DNA from: JBCCGI01 sp039029355
GTDB lineage: Bacteria; Planctomycetota; UBA1135; GCA-002686595
Length of the DNA: 64,000 nt
Assembly: GCA_039029355.1 (NCBI GenBank)
Contig: JBCCGI010000040.1
Coordinates: forward strand, 3,752-67,751
Direction of reading: 5' to 3'
Of the stretch, positions 35,106 through 44,862 are shown in pieces; position 1 is the stretch's first letter; every line of letters begins with the position of its first letter. A program made the position numbers and the translations under genes. Under the pieces are notes generated by a model. The model searched no databases. It saw only the letters and a program-made list of their open reading frames with translations, and was not told where the DNA came from.

Positions 35106-37573
35106 CGCTGCCGCCCTCCGGCGTGGCGTTCCAGGTCGAGAGCGAGCTGCCAGGGCATGGGTTCGGGGGCGGCGCGCAGCGCGGCGTCGCGCCCCTCGGT
35201 ACGCAGCCGGACCCGCGCGTCGAGCACGGCGCGCCGCCGCTCGTCCTCGGCGTCGCCGAGCGCCGCCGCAGCGGCGCGCGCGGCCTCGAGGCGCGCGGCG
35301 GCCAAGCGCCACGGCTCGCCGTCCTGCGGCGAGAGGTCGCCGATCAGCAGCAGCGCCTCGACCTCGAGCGCCAGCGCACGGCCGCCCGTCGAGCGCCCCT
35401 CCTCCACCCACGAAAGAAGCGCGCGCGCGTCGGCGACCACGCCGCCGGTCTCGCCCCGCCACGCGGTGTTGAAGAGCCAGTCCAGCTCGCAGATGAGCGC
35501 CAGCTGGCGCCAGTCCTCGTTGCGCGGGTCGCGCTCGACCAGGCCCGCCGCCCGCCGGCAGGCGGCCTCGTGCAGCGGCCGTGCCGCGTCGAAGCGGCGC
35601 AGCTCGTCGAGCAGCGTCGCGCGCGCGTTCTCAAACAACGCCTGGCTGCGCGCCCAAGCGCCGCGCTCGGGATCGCGTGACAGCAGCCACAGGCCGAGCT
35701 CCCCGGCGCGTTCCAGCGGCGCGAGCGCGCGCTCGGGCTCGCCCAGGCGCCGCAGGCTCTGGGCGTGGTGGAAGGCCGCGAGCGCGAGCCCATGGCGGAA
35801 GGTCGCGTTCTCGGGATCCCGCTCGACCTGCGCGGTCCGCAGCTCGAGGCTGCGCCCGAAGTCGCGCTCGGCCGCCGCCTCGTCGCCGAGCGCCACCAGC
35901 GACTCCGCGCGCCAGTCGAGCATGTCGACGACTTCCAGGACGAGCGCGCCGTCGTCCGGAGCATCCGCCAGCCGCGCCTGCCAGTGCGACAGCGCCTCGC
36001 TGAAGGCGTCGTAGGCCTCGCGCGGGCGCTGCTCCTCCAGGTGCAGTACGCCGAGGTTGGTGCGCGCGTAGGCCAGCTCGTCGCGGTAGGTGACGTCGTC
36101 CGGCCGCAGCGCCACCAGCTCGCGGGAGAGGCGCTCGTACGCCCCCCAGTGCGCGCGCACGCCGTCGGGGTCGTGCTGATCGCGCAGCAGCGCGCCGATG
36201 TAGAACTCGATCTGGCCCAGCTCGAACATCCACTCGACGGCGCCCGGCTCATCGGCCAGGCGCTCCTCCAGGAAGCGCGCCTCGTCGCGGTAGATGCGGA
36301 GCGCGGCCGCCAGCCGTCCGTGGTCGCTCACGCGCTGGGCCACGCCGGTCACGGCCTGGATGCGGCGGCGCAGCTCGACCTCGGAGAGCTGGTCGATCGA
36401 GCGGTTGCGGAAGTAGTCGATCGCCTGGCGGTCGAGCTCCTCCAGCAGCTCGGGCGGGCCGACGTCCTCGACGCGCTCCGCGACGTCGCCGACGAGGAAG
36501 CCGATCAACCGCTCGGCCTGCCGCTGTCGCTCGACCACCCGGTCGCGCTCGCGCCCGAGGTAGCGCACGTAGCGGTAGCCCAAGAAGCCGAAGGCCAGGA
36601 GCACCGCCACGACCGCGAGCTGCACGGCCCGCCGCCGCGGGCGGCCGATCAGCCGCCGCAGGGCGAGCTGCACCTCGGCCGCGCTCGGGCGCTCGGCGGC
36701 CTGCGGCGACGTCAGCCCCTGGATCAACGGCTGCAGGCCGCCGGCGCGCGCGGCCGCGGGTGCTTCGCCCGCCGGGAGCACGTTGCTGGGCAGCTCGGCC
36801 CCGGAGGACATCTCGTAGAGCATCAGCCCGAGCGAGTACAGGTCGCCGGCGGCGCTCGCGGTCTCGCCGCGCAGCTGCTCGGGGCTCATGTACTTCGGCG
36901 TCCCGATCACCTGCCCGGCGACGGTCACCGGCTGGGCGCGGCGGCGCGCGGCGAGGCGCTCCGCGAGCGAGGCCGGCCGCCCGCCCTCCTCCAACTCCTG
37001 CTCCCCGGGCTCCTCGCCGGCGCCGGCGCGGGCGATGCCGAAGTCGAGCACCTTCGGCGTGCCGTCGCGCGTGATCATGACGTTGGCCGGCTTCAGGTCA
37101 CGGTGGACGACGCCGGCTCCGTGCGCCAGCGCGAGCGCCGTCGCGACGCCCTCCGCGATGTGCAGCACGTCGCGCCGCTCGAGGCCCGCGCGGATGCGGT
37201 CGTGCAGCGTGTCGCCCTCGATCAGCTCGAGCACCAGCACGTCGGCCGATTCGGACTGGATGTAGTCGTAGAGGCGGCAGAGGTTCGGATGCTCGAACTG
37301 CGAGAGGATGCGCGCCTCGCGCAGGAAGCGCGCCCGCGTCTCGTCGCGGAAGCGCAGCTCCGGCAGGATCGTCTTCAGCGCGACGCGGCGTTCGAGCACG
37401 CGGTCGCGCGCGACGAACACCTCCCCCATCCCGCCGCGGCCGAGCGAGCGCTGTACCTCGAAGCGCTGGAGCTCCGGAGCGCCGAAGTCGACCGACCCCG
37501 CCCTCGGGCCGCCGCGGTAGGCGGCGTTCAGCACGAAGTCGAGCTCGGCGTCGTCCAGGGAGGAAGGCTCCAT
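35102..37573 (-). CDS. PknB-type Ser/Thr kinase with membrane span and TPR region
   Basis: 823 residues. Kinase domain about 38-310 with all key residues: GRGGMGEVFVARD, K67 (VALK), E86, HRDLKPAN with D159, DFG with D178, and GTPKYMSPEQ. A transmembrane helix lies at about 316-336 (AVQLAVVAVLLAFGFLGYRY). The C-terminal 480 residues are TPR-like helices (AYDAFSEALSHWQARLADAP, AAERDFGRSLELRTAQVERD). The kinase domain is inside the cell and the TPR part may be outside, as a sensor. An Ala/Glu insert of about 35 residues lies between DFG and the activation-loop GT. It overlaps the ECF sigma gene by four bases, so signal and output are one unit. Confidence 0.93.
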   Translation of the reverse strand: MEPSSLDDAELDFVLNAAYRGGPRAGSVDFGAPELQRFEVQRSLGRGGMGEVFVARDRVLERRVALKTILPELRFRDETRARFLREARILSQFEHPNLCRLYDYIQSESADVLVLELIEGDTLHDRIRAGLERRDVLHIAEGVATALALAHGAGVVHRDLKPANVMITRDGTPKVLDFGIARAGAGEEPGEQELEEGGRPASLAERLAARRRAQPVTVAGQVIGTPKYMSPEQLRGETASAAGDLYSLGLMLYEMSSGAELPSNVLPAGEAPAAARAGGLQPLIQGLTSPQAAERPSAAEVQLALRRLIGRPRRRAVQLAVVAVLLAFGFLGYRYVRYLGRERDRVVERQRQAERLIGFLVGDVAERVEDVGPPELLEELDRQAIDYFRNRSIDQLSEVELRRRIQAVTGVAQRVSDHGRLAAALRIYRDEARFLEERLADEPGAVEWMFELGQIEFYIGALLRDQHDPDGVRAHWGAYERLSRELVALRPDDVTYRDELAYARTNLGVLHLEEQRPREAYDAFSEALSHWQARLADAPDDGALVLEVVDMLDWRAESLVALGDEAAAERDFGRSLELRTAQVERDPENATFRHGLALAAFHHAQSLRRLGEPERALAPLERAGELGLWLLSRDPERGAWARSQALFENARATLLDELRRFDAARPLHEAACRRAAGLVERDPRNEDWRQLALICELDWLFNTAWRGETGGVVADARALLSWVEEGRSTGGRALALEVEALLLIGDLSPQDGEPWRLAAARLEAARAAAAALGDAEDERRRAVLDARVRLRTEGRDAALRAAPEPMPWQLALDLERHAGGRQR

Positions 37574-37717
37574 GGAACGCCATGATACTCGCGCGGGGAC
37601 CCGCTACGGCCCCCGCAGGAGCCGGAGCGGGCCCTGGATCCCCCGCGGAGCCGCTCGCCGCGCCCGGGCTAGAGGCCCGGCCGACCATGCCCGCGCACCA
37701 TCTTGGGCACCCGAAAG

Positions 37718-37781
37718 CCAGGGCGGCGTTGCGCCTCCTCAGCGTAGCGCCATGGAGACGCGCTCGTCGGCGCGCCTTGCC
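37718..37781. repeat. structured intergenic repeat, copy B
   Basis: 64-bp copy of the element core at 27290-27352, on the other strand (53 of 64 positions match). Conserved blocks are CGGCGTTGC, CCTCCTC, AGCGCC and CGCGCCTTGCC. It lies in the 258-bp gap between the kinase start and the end of the Kelch gene. Flanked by similar segments CTTGGGCACCCGAA (left) and CTTGCGGGCACCGAA (right). The rest of the gap shows no gene. Confidence 0.85.
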
Positions 37782-37831
37782 CCGCACTTGCGGGCACCGA
37801 ACCTGGCGCGCGCCCGTTGTCGGCCGATCCT

Positions 37832-39646
37832 CTAGGGCGCCTGAACGAAGATCGCGTTGCTCGCCGCGAAGCCCACGAAGCCGGCCGGGTCGGCGACCCA
37901 CGACTGGATGTACACCGACGTGCCGGGCGGCGCGAGCCACGCGGTGCCGAACGCAAACCCGCCGGTGACGTTGGTCGTGATCGCGCTGAACCAGTCGGGC
38001 GAGGGCACCAGCGTGCCCCCGAGGAGCGGCAGATCGATCCGCGTAGGGCCGAACACGAGGAAGCCCGGCGAGCTCTCGAGCGCGCCGAGGAGCTCGATCG
38101 TGAAGTCCGTCCCCTGCACAAGGCTGCCGCTGCCGTGCAGCTCCGGCTCGCCGTAGGCCCCGTCGAGGCCGAGCCCGAGGTCGTTCCAGACCGGCGGCGT
38201 GTTCAGCGGGATCACCTCGAAGGCGGACAGCTTGGGCCGGTCGACGCTCGCCAGGAACGCCATGTCGAGCACGCCGTCGGCGACGGTCAGGTCGAACTCC
38301 TTCACCACCGCCGTCGCGGGCCCCGCGTCGGCGACGATGTCGTAGTCGTCGAGCACCAGCGCGCCCTCGAGCGTCACGTCGAACACGCGCTTGCCCGTGG
38401 CGGTCCAGAAGATCTCCGCGAAGTGCAGCCGCACGCGGTAGTTGCCGTCGTCGAGCGGCAGCCCGTAGGCGAACTCGGTCTGCGCGCCGTCGCTGCCGGT
38501 GCGCTCGGTCCAGTACAGCACGTCGTCGACCGTGTTCTGGATGTCGCCGACGCTCGGGTCGGTGTACACCTTGCCGCCCAGGAAGCCCTGGTCGCCGCAC
38601 CACGACGAGATCAGGCTCAGGCTCGGGCCGCCGGCGTTCACGTAGATGTGCCCCAGCGGCGTGCCCACCGGGCAGGCCTGGGTGGTGGTCTTGGGCTCGA
38701 ACGGCGTCGGCCCTCCGCCGGCGACGAGGAGCTCGTCGCCCAGCTGCTTGACGCCCGGCGCGAGCAGCGCGCTGGGCAGCAGGCCCACCTCGGTCCAAAC
38801 GTCCGCGACCGGATCGTAGGACGTGATCGCGTCGACCCCGGCGAGGCCGAGCGAGTTCGCACGCCCGCCCGCGATGACGATCTTGCCGTCGTGGACGTAC
38901 GTGCCCGGCTCGAAGTGCGAGCGCGGGAAGGGCAGGCTCGACAGGCTCGTCCAGCCGCTGACCGGGTCGTAGGCCGAGACGAGGTCGACGTCGAACGGAC
39001 TCGAGTCGTGCCGGAACTGCCCGCCGATCAGATACGCCGTGCCCCCGACCGCGATGGTCGCGAAGTGGTTGCGCGCCGTCAGCATCGGCGGCGCCGCGAC
39101 CCACCCCGCCGCGAGGTTGGCGAGGTCGAGCGTCCAGTGCTTGTCGCTGTCGGTGTCGCGGTCGGCCTCCACGCCGCCGACGTAGCTCAGCTTGGTCCCC
39201 AGCAGGAAGAGCCCCCCGCTCCCCCGCGGCTCGGGCAGCGGCGGCCCGGGGCTCCACAGGTCGAGGTCGATGTCGTAGCTCCAGACCTCATCGGTCACCG
39301 GCCCGGGGTGATCGCCGACGAACCCGCCCGCGATCCACAGCGTCCGGTCATCGCGCGCCAGCCCGTAGTGCGTCACCGGCGTCGGCATGTCCGCCAGGCT
39401 CGACCAGACGTCGGTCGCGGGGTCGTAGGCGTGGACCTGGTCCGTCGCCCCAAGGCCGTTGGTGAAGCCGCCGAAGGAGATCATCCGGCCGTCGACGAGC
39501 ATCGTCGGCGCCTCGAGCTTGGGGACCGGCAGGGACGCGAGCTGCACGCAGTCGCAGGAGCTCTGCGCGCGGCCCGGAGCGGCGACAAACGCCGCCGCCA
39601 AGGCCGCCAGAGCCGCACGGCGGACATTTTTTCCGGGGGAGATCAT
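37832..39646 (-). CDS. secreted Kelch-repeat protein with malectin-like domain
   Basis: 604 residues, ATG at 39646, signal peptide (VRRAALAALAAAFVAAPGRA). Residues about 40-310 hold five to six Kelch blades (MISFGGFTNGLGATDQVHAY, TLWIAGGFVGDHPGPVTDEV, TAYLIGGQFRHDSSPFDVDL, KIVIAGGRANSLGLAGVDAI). Residues about 325-490 resemble a malectin domain (VNAGGPSLSL, WCGDQGFLGGKVYTDPSVGD, YRVRLHFAEIFWTATGKRVF). These bind carbohydrate in other proteins. The final 110 residues form the beta domain seen on other secreted proteins here. Likely an extracellular glycan-binding protein. Divergent from the subtilase. Confidence 0.88.
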   Translation of the reverse strand: MISPGKNVRRAALAALAAAFVAAPGRAQSSCDCVQLASLPVPKLEAPTMLVDGRMISFGGFTNGLGATDQVHAYDPATDVWSSLADMPTPVTHYGLARDDRTLWIAGGFVGDHPGPVTDEVWSYDIDLDLWSPGPPLPEPRGSGGLFLLGTKLSYVGGVEADRDTDSDKHWTLDLANLAAGWVAAPPMLTARNHFATIAVGGTAYLIGGQFRHDSSPFDVDLVSAYDPVSGWTSLSSLPFPRSHFEPGTYVHDGKIVIAGGRANSLGLAGVDAITSYDPVADVWTEVGLLPSALLAPGVKQLGDELLVAGGGPTPFEPKTTTQACPVGTPLGHIYVNAGGPSLSLISSWCGDQGFLGGKVYTDPSVGDIQNTVDDVLYWTERTGSDGAQTEFAYGLPLDDGNYRVRLHFAEIFWTATGKRVFDVTLEGALVLDDYDIVADAGPATAVVKEFDLTVADGVLDMAFLASVDRPKLSAFEVIPLNTPPVWNDLGLGLDGAYGEPELHGSGSLVQGTDFTIELLGALESSPGFLVFGPTRIDLPLLGGTLVPSPDWFSAITTNVTGGFAFGTAWLAPPGTSVYIQSWVADPAGFVGFAASNAIFVQAP

Positions 39647-39884
39647 CCCGGACGATAGCCCAGGAATCGGGGGCGTGCGGGGCGCAATCGGCAAAGAAGT
39701 CGGCCCCGGTCTGGGAACCCTCCGACCACGCGGCCGCCCGCCGACACCCACTGTGCGGCAGGCGCGGCCTGCGCGGCTGTCCCGGCGCTCTCCCGAGCTC
39801 CTTCGGAAGAAACCACCGACCGCGCCGGCTCCTCCTGCAGCTAACCCGCGGACGCCCGCAGACCCGACCGATGGAGCCCCTCCC

Positions 39885-41753
39885 GTGCTGACGACCCTCT
39901 TGACCCTCGCCCTCCTGGCCGGCCCCGGCGACGCCGAGGCGAAGATCCACCCCGACCTCCGCGCCGTCTGGTCCGAGGACGTGCCGTACCGCGTCTACGC
40001 CGTCCTCGACGGGCGCCTCACGCTGGAGCAGCTGCGGGACGAGGGCCTCCTTCGCCTGGAGCGCGGCGAGCGCCGTCGCTACGTGGCGGAACGCCTACGC
40101 GCCTTCGCCGCCGAACGCCAGGCCGGCGCGCGCGCGCTGCTCGCCGAGCTCGAAGGAGAGGGCGAGGTCCGCCGCGTCGAGGTGCTGTGGGTGGCCAACG
40201 CAATCGTGTTCCACGGCACGCCCGACGCGCTGCGCCGCGTCGCCGCGCTGCCCGAGGTCGAGCGCATCGGGTGGTCGCCGGTCCGCTCCGCCGCGGAGAT
40301 CGAGGACCGCACCGCGCCGTCGCCCGCGCCGGCGGCCGGCGGTCCGTCGTCCAACCTCCAGGACGTGCAGGCGCCCGCGGCCTGGAGTCTGGGCTACCGC
40401 GGCGACGGCGTGCTGATCCTGAACATCGACTCGGGCGTGCAGCGCACGCACACCGCGCTCGCCCCCGCCATCTGGTCCAACCCCGGAGAGGTCGTCGACG
40501 GGATCGACAACGACGGCAACGGCTACGTCGACGACACCTGGGGCTGGGACTTCCTCGACGGCGACGACGAGCCGCTGCCCGGCAGCACGCCGCTCGGCAC
40601 GCCCGCCGACCACGGCACGTGGACGGCCGGAGTGATGGTCGGCGACGGAGCCCCCCTCGATCCCACCACCGGCGTCGCGCCCGAGGCCACGATGGCGGTC
40701 GCGCGCATCGGCTCGGAGGCGGGCCACTGGCTCGCGCTCCAGTACGGCATTGCGATCGGCGCGGACGCCACCGGCTCCTCCAACTCGTTCAAGTGGTACT
40801 GGACGCCGATCCCCGACTACCCCATGCACCGCCACGTGCAGGACATGATCCTGGCCGCGGGCATGATCCACGCCAACTCCGTCGGCAACCAGGGCGGCTC
40901 TCCGCAGGCGCCCGTGCCCTTCCAAGTGTCGGCGCCGGGCAACTCGCCGTCCGCCTGGCGGCACCCGATTCAAGGCCAGGTGAACGGCGGCGTGTCGGGC
41001 GTCGTCGGCGTCGGCGGGTCGGGCTTCTTCGGCGCCGGCAGCCACGGCCCGTCGGCCTGGGAGGACATCCAGCTCTATGATCCCGCCTATCCGCACGCGC
41101 AGGACTCCGCCCAGTGGGACTACCCCTACGGCGGCTTCGGCGGCACACAGCAGGGCCTGATGAAGCCGGACGTCGAGGCGCCCTTCAGCGCCCAGACGAC
41201 GAGCGTCTCGGGCGGCTTCACCAGCTTCTCGGGCACGTCGGCCTCGTCGCCCCACGTGAGCGGCAGCTTCGCGCTCCTCTTCGACGCACAACCCGCCGCC
41301 GAACCGCGCCACCTGTCGCAGGCGCTGCAGATCACCGCGCTCGACCTGGGGCAACCGGGCAAGGACACGACCACGGGCGCGGGACGCATCCAGGTGAAGG
41401 ATGCGCTCCTGCGGCTGCTGACGCTCACGAAGGTCGACGACCTGACGCCGGGTCTCGGCGATGTGCTGACCGTGTCGACCTACGGCGCGCCAGGGAACCT
41501 CTACGCGGTGCTCTTCGGCGTGCTCACCGGCAGCTTCGAGACGCCGGCGTTCACGCTCGACCTGGTGCCGCCCTTCGGGATCTTCGAGCTTGGGCAGTTC
41601 GATGCGAGCGGTGTGACGCACACGCCGGTCGTGCTGCCGCAGATGCCGACGCTGGTGGGCGTCGACGTGCACCTGCAGGCGGCGGCGGACGATACGGCCG
41701 GCGCGACCGGGCAGATTTTGGTGTCGGTGTTGGAGACGTTCCGGGTGGAGTAG
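39885..41753 (+). CDS. secreted subtilisin-family serine protease (S8)
   Basis: 622 residues. The GTG at 39885 is chosen: GGAG lies 8 nt upstream and it opens a signal peptide (MLTTLLTLALLAGPGDAEA). The open frame extends far upstream but without coding character. A propeptide of about 130 residues (inhibitor-I9-like, VYAVLDGRLTLEQLRDEG) precedes the protease. The catalytic triad is D182 (ILNIDSGVQ), H243 (DHGTWTAGVM) and S452 (FSGTSASSPHVSG), and the oxyanion Asn lies in HANSVGNQGG. The C-terminal 110 residues form a beta domain (DDLTPGLGDVLTVSTYGAPG). Exported protease, substrate unknown. Ends 88 nt from the converging guaA. Confidence 0.93.
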   Translation: MLTTLLTLALLAGPGDAEAKIHPDLRAVWSEDVPYRVYAVLDGRLTLEQLRDEGLLRLERGERRRYVAERLRAFAAERQAGARALLAELEGEGEVRRVEVLWVANAIVFHGTPDALRRVAALPEVERIGWSPVRSAAEIEDRTAPSPAPAAGGPSSNLQDVQAPAAWSLGYRGDGVLILNIDSGVQRTHTALAPAIWSNPGEVVDGIDNDGNGYVDDTWGWDFLDGDDEPLPGSTPLGTPADHGTWTAGVMVGDGAPLDPTTGVAPEATMAVARIGSEAGHWLALQYGIAIGADATGSSNSFKWYWTPIPDYPMHRHVQDMILAAGMIHANSVGNQGGSPQAPVPFQVSAPGNSPSAWRHPIQGQVNGGVSGVVGVGGSGFFGAGSHGPSAWEDIQLYDPAYPHAQDSAQWDYPYGGFGGTQQGLMKPDVEAPFSAQTTSVSGGFTSFSGTSASSPHVSGSFALLFDAQPAAEPRHLSQALQITALDLGQPGKDTTTGAGRIQVKDALLRLLTLTKVDDLTPGLGDVLTVSTYGAPGNLYAVLFGVLTGSFETPAFTLDLVPPFGIFELGQFDASGVTHTPVVLPQMPTLVGVDVHLQAAADDTAGATGQILVSVLETFRVE

Positions 41754-41841
41754 GCTCGACGGTGCAGATCCCGCGGCCCTTGTCGCGGGATCGCTCAGCC
41801 GCCGACCCGCCCCACCGACCGCGGTGCGCGGGACGGCGACC

Positions 41842-43398
41842 CTACTCCCACTCGATCGTCGCCGGCGGCTTCGAGCTGATGTCGAGCACCACCCGGTTGA
41901 TCCCGCGCACCTCGTTGATGATGCGGTTCGAGATCCGCGCGAGCAGGTCTTGGGGCAGCAGCGCCCAGTCGGCCGTCATCGCGTCCTCGGACTGCACCAC
42001 GCGGATCGCGCAGGCCTCCTCGTAGGTCCGCGCGTCGCCCATCACGCCGACCGAGCGGACGGGGAGCAGCACGGCGAAGTACTGCCACAGGCCTTCGTGG
42101 GCTTCGGCGGCCTCGATCTCGGTGGTGACGATGTGGTCGGCTTCGCGGAGGACGGCGAGGCGTTCGGGGGTGCACTCGCCCAGGCAGCGGACGGCGAGGC
42201 CGGGGCCGGGGAAGGGTTGGCGCATCACGACCTCGTCGTCGAGGCCGAGGTGCTTGCCGATCTCGCGGACCTCGTCCTTGAAGAGCTCGCGCAGGGGCTC
42301 GACGAGGTCCATCTCGAGGTCCTCGGGGAGGCCGCCGACGTTGTGGTGGCTCTTGATGACGGCGGTGTTGCCGCCGTGGACGTTGATCGACTCGATGACG
42401 TCGGGGTAGAGGGTGCCCTGGCCGAGGAAGCCGGCCTGGTTGAAGCGCTTGGCCTCGCGGCGGAAGACCTCGACGAACTCGTAGCCGATGATCTTGCGCT
42501 TCTTCTCGGGGTCGGTGACGCCGGCGAGCTTGGCGAGGAAGTCGGCCGAGGCGTCGACGACGGTCAGGTCCATCTGGAAGTGCTGGCCGAACACCGACTC
42601 GACGACCTCGCGCTCGCCTTCCCGCAGGAGGCCGTTGTCGACGAAGATGCAGTGGAGGCGCGCGCCGACGGCACGGTGGGCGATGACGGCGGCGACCGAG
42701 CTGTCGACTCCGCCGGAGAGGCCGAGGACGACCTCGCCGTCCTCGCCGACCTGCTCCTGGATCTTCGCGACCTCGCGCTCGACGATCGACTCCGGGCGCC
42801 AGTCGCCGGGCAGGTCGCAGGCGCGCCAGACGAAGTTGCCGATGACCTCGCGGCCGCGCTTGGTGTGGCTGACCTCGGGGTGGAACTGGACGCCGTAGTA
42901 GCCGCGCGCGTCGTCGGCGACGACCGCGTAGGGGCAGCTGTCGGAGAAGGCGAGCGTCTCGAAGCCGTCGGGCAAACGCGTGACCGAATCGCCGTGGCTC
43001 ATCCAGACGACGGTGTGGCCGTCGATGGCGTCGAGGATGCCCGAGGAGTGCGAGATCTCGATCGAGGTGCGCCCGAACTCGCGCTTGTCCGCCGGCTCGA
43101 CCTCGCCGCCGAGCTCGCGCACCATCCACTGCAGGCCGTAGCAGATGCCGAGCACCGGGACGCCGAGCGCGAGCAGCTCGCGCGGCACCTCGGGCGCGTC
43201 CTTCGCGTAGACCGACGCGGGGCCGCCGGACAGGATGATGCCGCCGAGGTTCATCGCGGCGGCGCGCTCCATCGCCTGGTGCGGCGGCGCGATCTCGGAC
43301 CAGACGTTGGCCTCGCGCACGCGACGGGCGATCAGCTGGGCGTACTGGGCTCCCAGGTCGACGACCAGGATGCCGCGGGGGTCTTTGGCTGCGCTCAA
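41842..43398 (-). CDS. guaA: GMP synthase (glutamine-hydrolysing)
   Basis: 518-residue cytoplasmic enzyme that aminates XMP to GMP with glutamine and ATP. Class-I amidotransferase domain with triad C86 (GICYGLQ), H173 and E175 (GVQFHPEVSHT). ATP-pyrophosphatase P-loop SGGVDSS at 228-234. C-terminal dimerisation domain ending DISSKPPATIEWE, as in the family. Full length. TTG start at 43398, 3 nt after the guaB stop, with GGGAG inside the end of guaB, so it is translationally coupled. Forms the guaBA operon. Confidence 0.98.
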   Translation of the reverse strand: MSAAKDPRGILVVDLGAQYAQLIARRVREANVWSEIAPPHQAMERAAAMNLGGIILSGGPASVYAKDAPEVPRELLALGVPVLGICYGLQWMVRELGGEVEPADKREFGRTSIEISHSSGILDAIDGHTVVWMSHGDSVTRLPDGFETLAFSDSCPYAVVADDARGYYGVQFHPEVSHTKRGREVIGNFVWRACDLPGDWRPESIVEREVAKIQEQVGEDGEVVLGLSGGVDSSVAAVIAHRAVGARLHCIFVDNGLLREGEREVVESVFGQHFQMDLTVVDASADFLAKLAGVTDPEKKRKIIGYEFVEVFRREAKRFNQAGFLGQGTLYPDVIESINVHGGNTAVIKSHHNVGGLPEDLEMDLVEPLRELFKDEVREIGKHLGLDDEVVMRQPFPGPGLAVRCLGECTPERLAVLREADHIVTTEIEAAEAHEGLWQYFAVLLPVRSVGVMGDARTYEEACAIRVVQSEDAMTADWALLPQDLLARISNRIINEVRGINRVVLDISSKPPATIEWE

Positions 43399-43401
43399 CG
43401 G

Positions 43402-44862
43402 CTACTCCCGCCCGTAGTTCGGGGACTCCTTGGTGATCGTCACGTCGTGGGGGTGGCTCTCGGCCTGGCCCGCCGCGGTCACGCGCGTGAAGCGCGCGCG
43501 CTCCCACAGCTGGGGCAAGTCTTTGGCGCCGAGGTAGCCCATCCCGGAGCGGATGCCGCCGACGAGCTGATAGACGAACTCCGAGAGCCGCCCCTTGTAG
43601 GGCACCATGCCCTCGATGCCCTCGGGCACGAGCTTCTTGCGGTCGTCGACGTCGCCCTGGCGGTAGCGCTCCTTGCCGCCCTCGACCATCGCGCCGAGCG
43701 AGCCCATGCCGCGCACCGCCTTGAACGTGCGTCCCTTGTAGAGGATCGTCTCGCCCGGGCTCTCCTCGACGCCGGCGAGCAGGCTGCCGATCATGCAGCA
43801 CGAGGCGCCGGCGGCGAGCGCCTTGGCCGCGTCGCCCGAGAAGCGCACGCCGCCGTCGGCGATCAGCGGGATGTCGGTGCCGCGCAGGACCTCGGCGCAG
43901 TCGAAGATGGCCGTCAGCTGCGGCACCCCCACGCCGGCGACGATGCGCGTGGTGCAGATCGAGCCCGGGCCGATGCCGACCTTGACGGCGTCGACGCCGG
44001 CGTCGACCAGCTCGCGCGTCGCGTCGGCGGTCGCGACGTTGCCGGCCACGACGTCGACGTCGTGGCGGCGCTTCAGCTCGCGCACGGTGTTGACCACGTT
44101 GCTGCTGTGGCCGTGGGCGGTGTCGACGACCAGCACGTCGACGCCGGCCTCGACCAGCCCGTCGGCGCGGTCGTGGTCGTGGACGCCGACCGCTGCGCCG
44201 ACCCGCAGGCGCCCGCGCTCGTCGCAGGCGGAGTGCGGGAAGGCCTCGAGCATGTCGATGTCCTTCATCGTGATCAGCCCGCACAGCCGGCGGCTCTCGT
44301 CGGCGATGATGAGCTTCTCGATCTTGTGCCGGTCGAGCAGCCGACGCGCGTCCAGCAGCGACGTGCCGGGCGGCGCGGTCACCAGGCCCTCGGAGGTCAT
44401 CACCTCGGACACCGGCGTCTGGCTGCCGGTCTCGAAGAGGCAGTCGCGGTGCGTCAGGATGCCGACCACCGTCTCGCCCTCGACGATGGGCAGGCCGGAG
44501 ATGTTGTGCTTGGCCATGATCTCGCGCGCCTCGCCCATCGGGGCCGTGGGCGGCAGCGTGACCGGATCGAGGATCACGCCGTTCGCCGAGCGCTTGACCT
44601 TGTCGACCTCGCGGATCTGCGCGTCGATGGCGAGGTTGCGGTGGATGATGCCAATGCCGCCCTCGCGGGCGAGGCCGACGGCCAGGTGCCACTCGGTGAC
44701 GGTGTCCATCGCGGCCGAGGCGACCGGGATGTTCAGCGACACGTTGCGCGAGAAGCGGGTGAGCAGCTCGACCTCGCTGGGCAAAAGGTCGGAGCGCTGC
44801 GGGACCAGCAGCACGTCGTCGAACGTGAGGCCTTCGGCGAAGCGTTGGTTGAGGTCGGACAT
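43402..44862 (-). CDS. guaB: inosine-5'-monophosphate dehydrogenase
   Basis: 486 residues, NAD-dependent oxidation of IMP to XMP, the committed step to GMP. TIM-barrel catalytic domain with nucleophile C303 in GIGPGSICTTR, phosphate loop (LIADGGVRFSGD), flap (KGRTFKAVRGMGS) and an inserted CBS pair at about 100-205. Starts MSDLNQRFAEGLTFDDVLLV, the normal N-terminus. ATG at 44862 with AAAGG upstream. First gene of guaBA. A promoter-like site lies 230-258 bp upstream. Confidence 0.98.
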   Translation of the reverse strand: MSDLNQRFAEGLTFDDVLLVPQRSDLLPSEVELLTRFSRNVSLNIPVASAAMDTVTEWHLAVGLAREGGIGIIHRNLAIDAQIREVDKVKRSANGVILDPVTLPPTAPMGEAREIMAKHNISGLPIVEGETVVGILTHRDCLFETGSQTPVSEVMTSEGLVTAPPGTSLLDARRLLDRHKIEKLIIADESRRLCGLITMKDIDMLEAFPHSACDERGRLRVGAAVGVHDHDRADGLVEAGVDVLVVDTAHGHSSNVVNTVRELKRRHDVDVVAGNVATADATRELVDAGVDAVKVGIGPGSICTTRIVAGVGVPQLTAIFDCAEVLRGTDIPLIADGGVRFSGDAAKALAAGASCCMIGSLLAGVEESPGETILYKGRTFKAVRGMGSLGAMVEGGKERYRQGDVDDRKKLVPEGIEGMVPYKGRLSEFVYQLVGGIRSGMGYLGAKDLPQLWERARFTRVTAAGQAESHPHDVTITKESPNYGRE

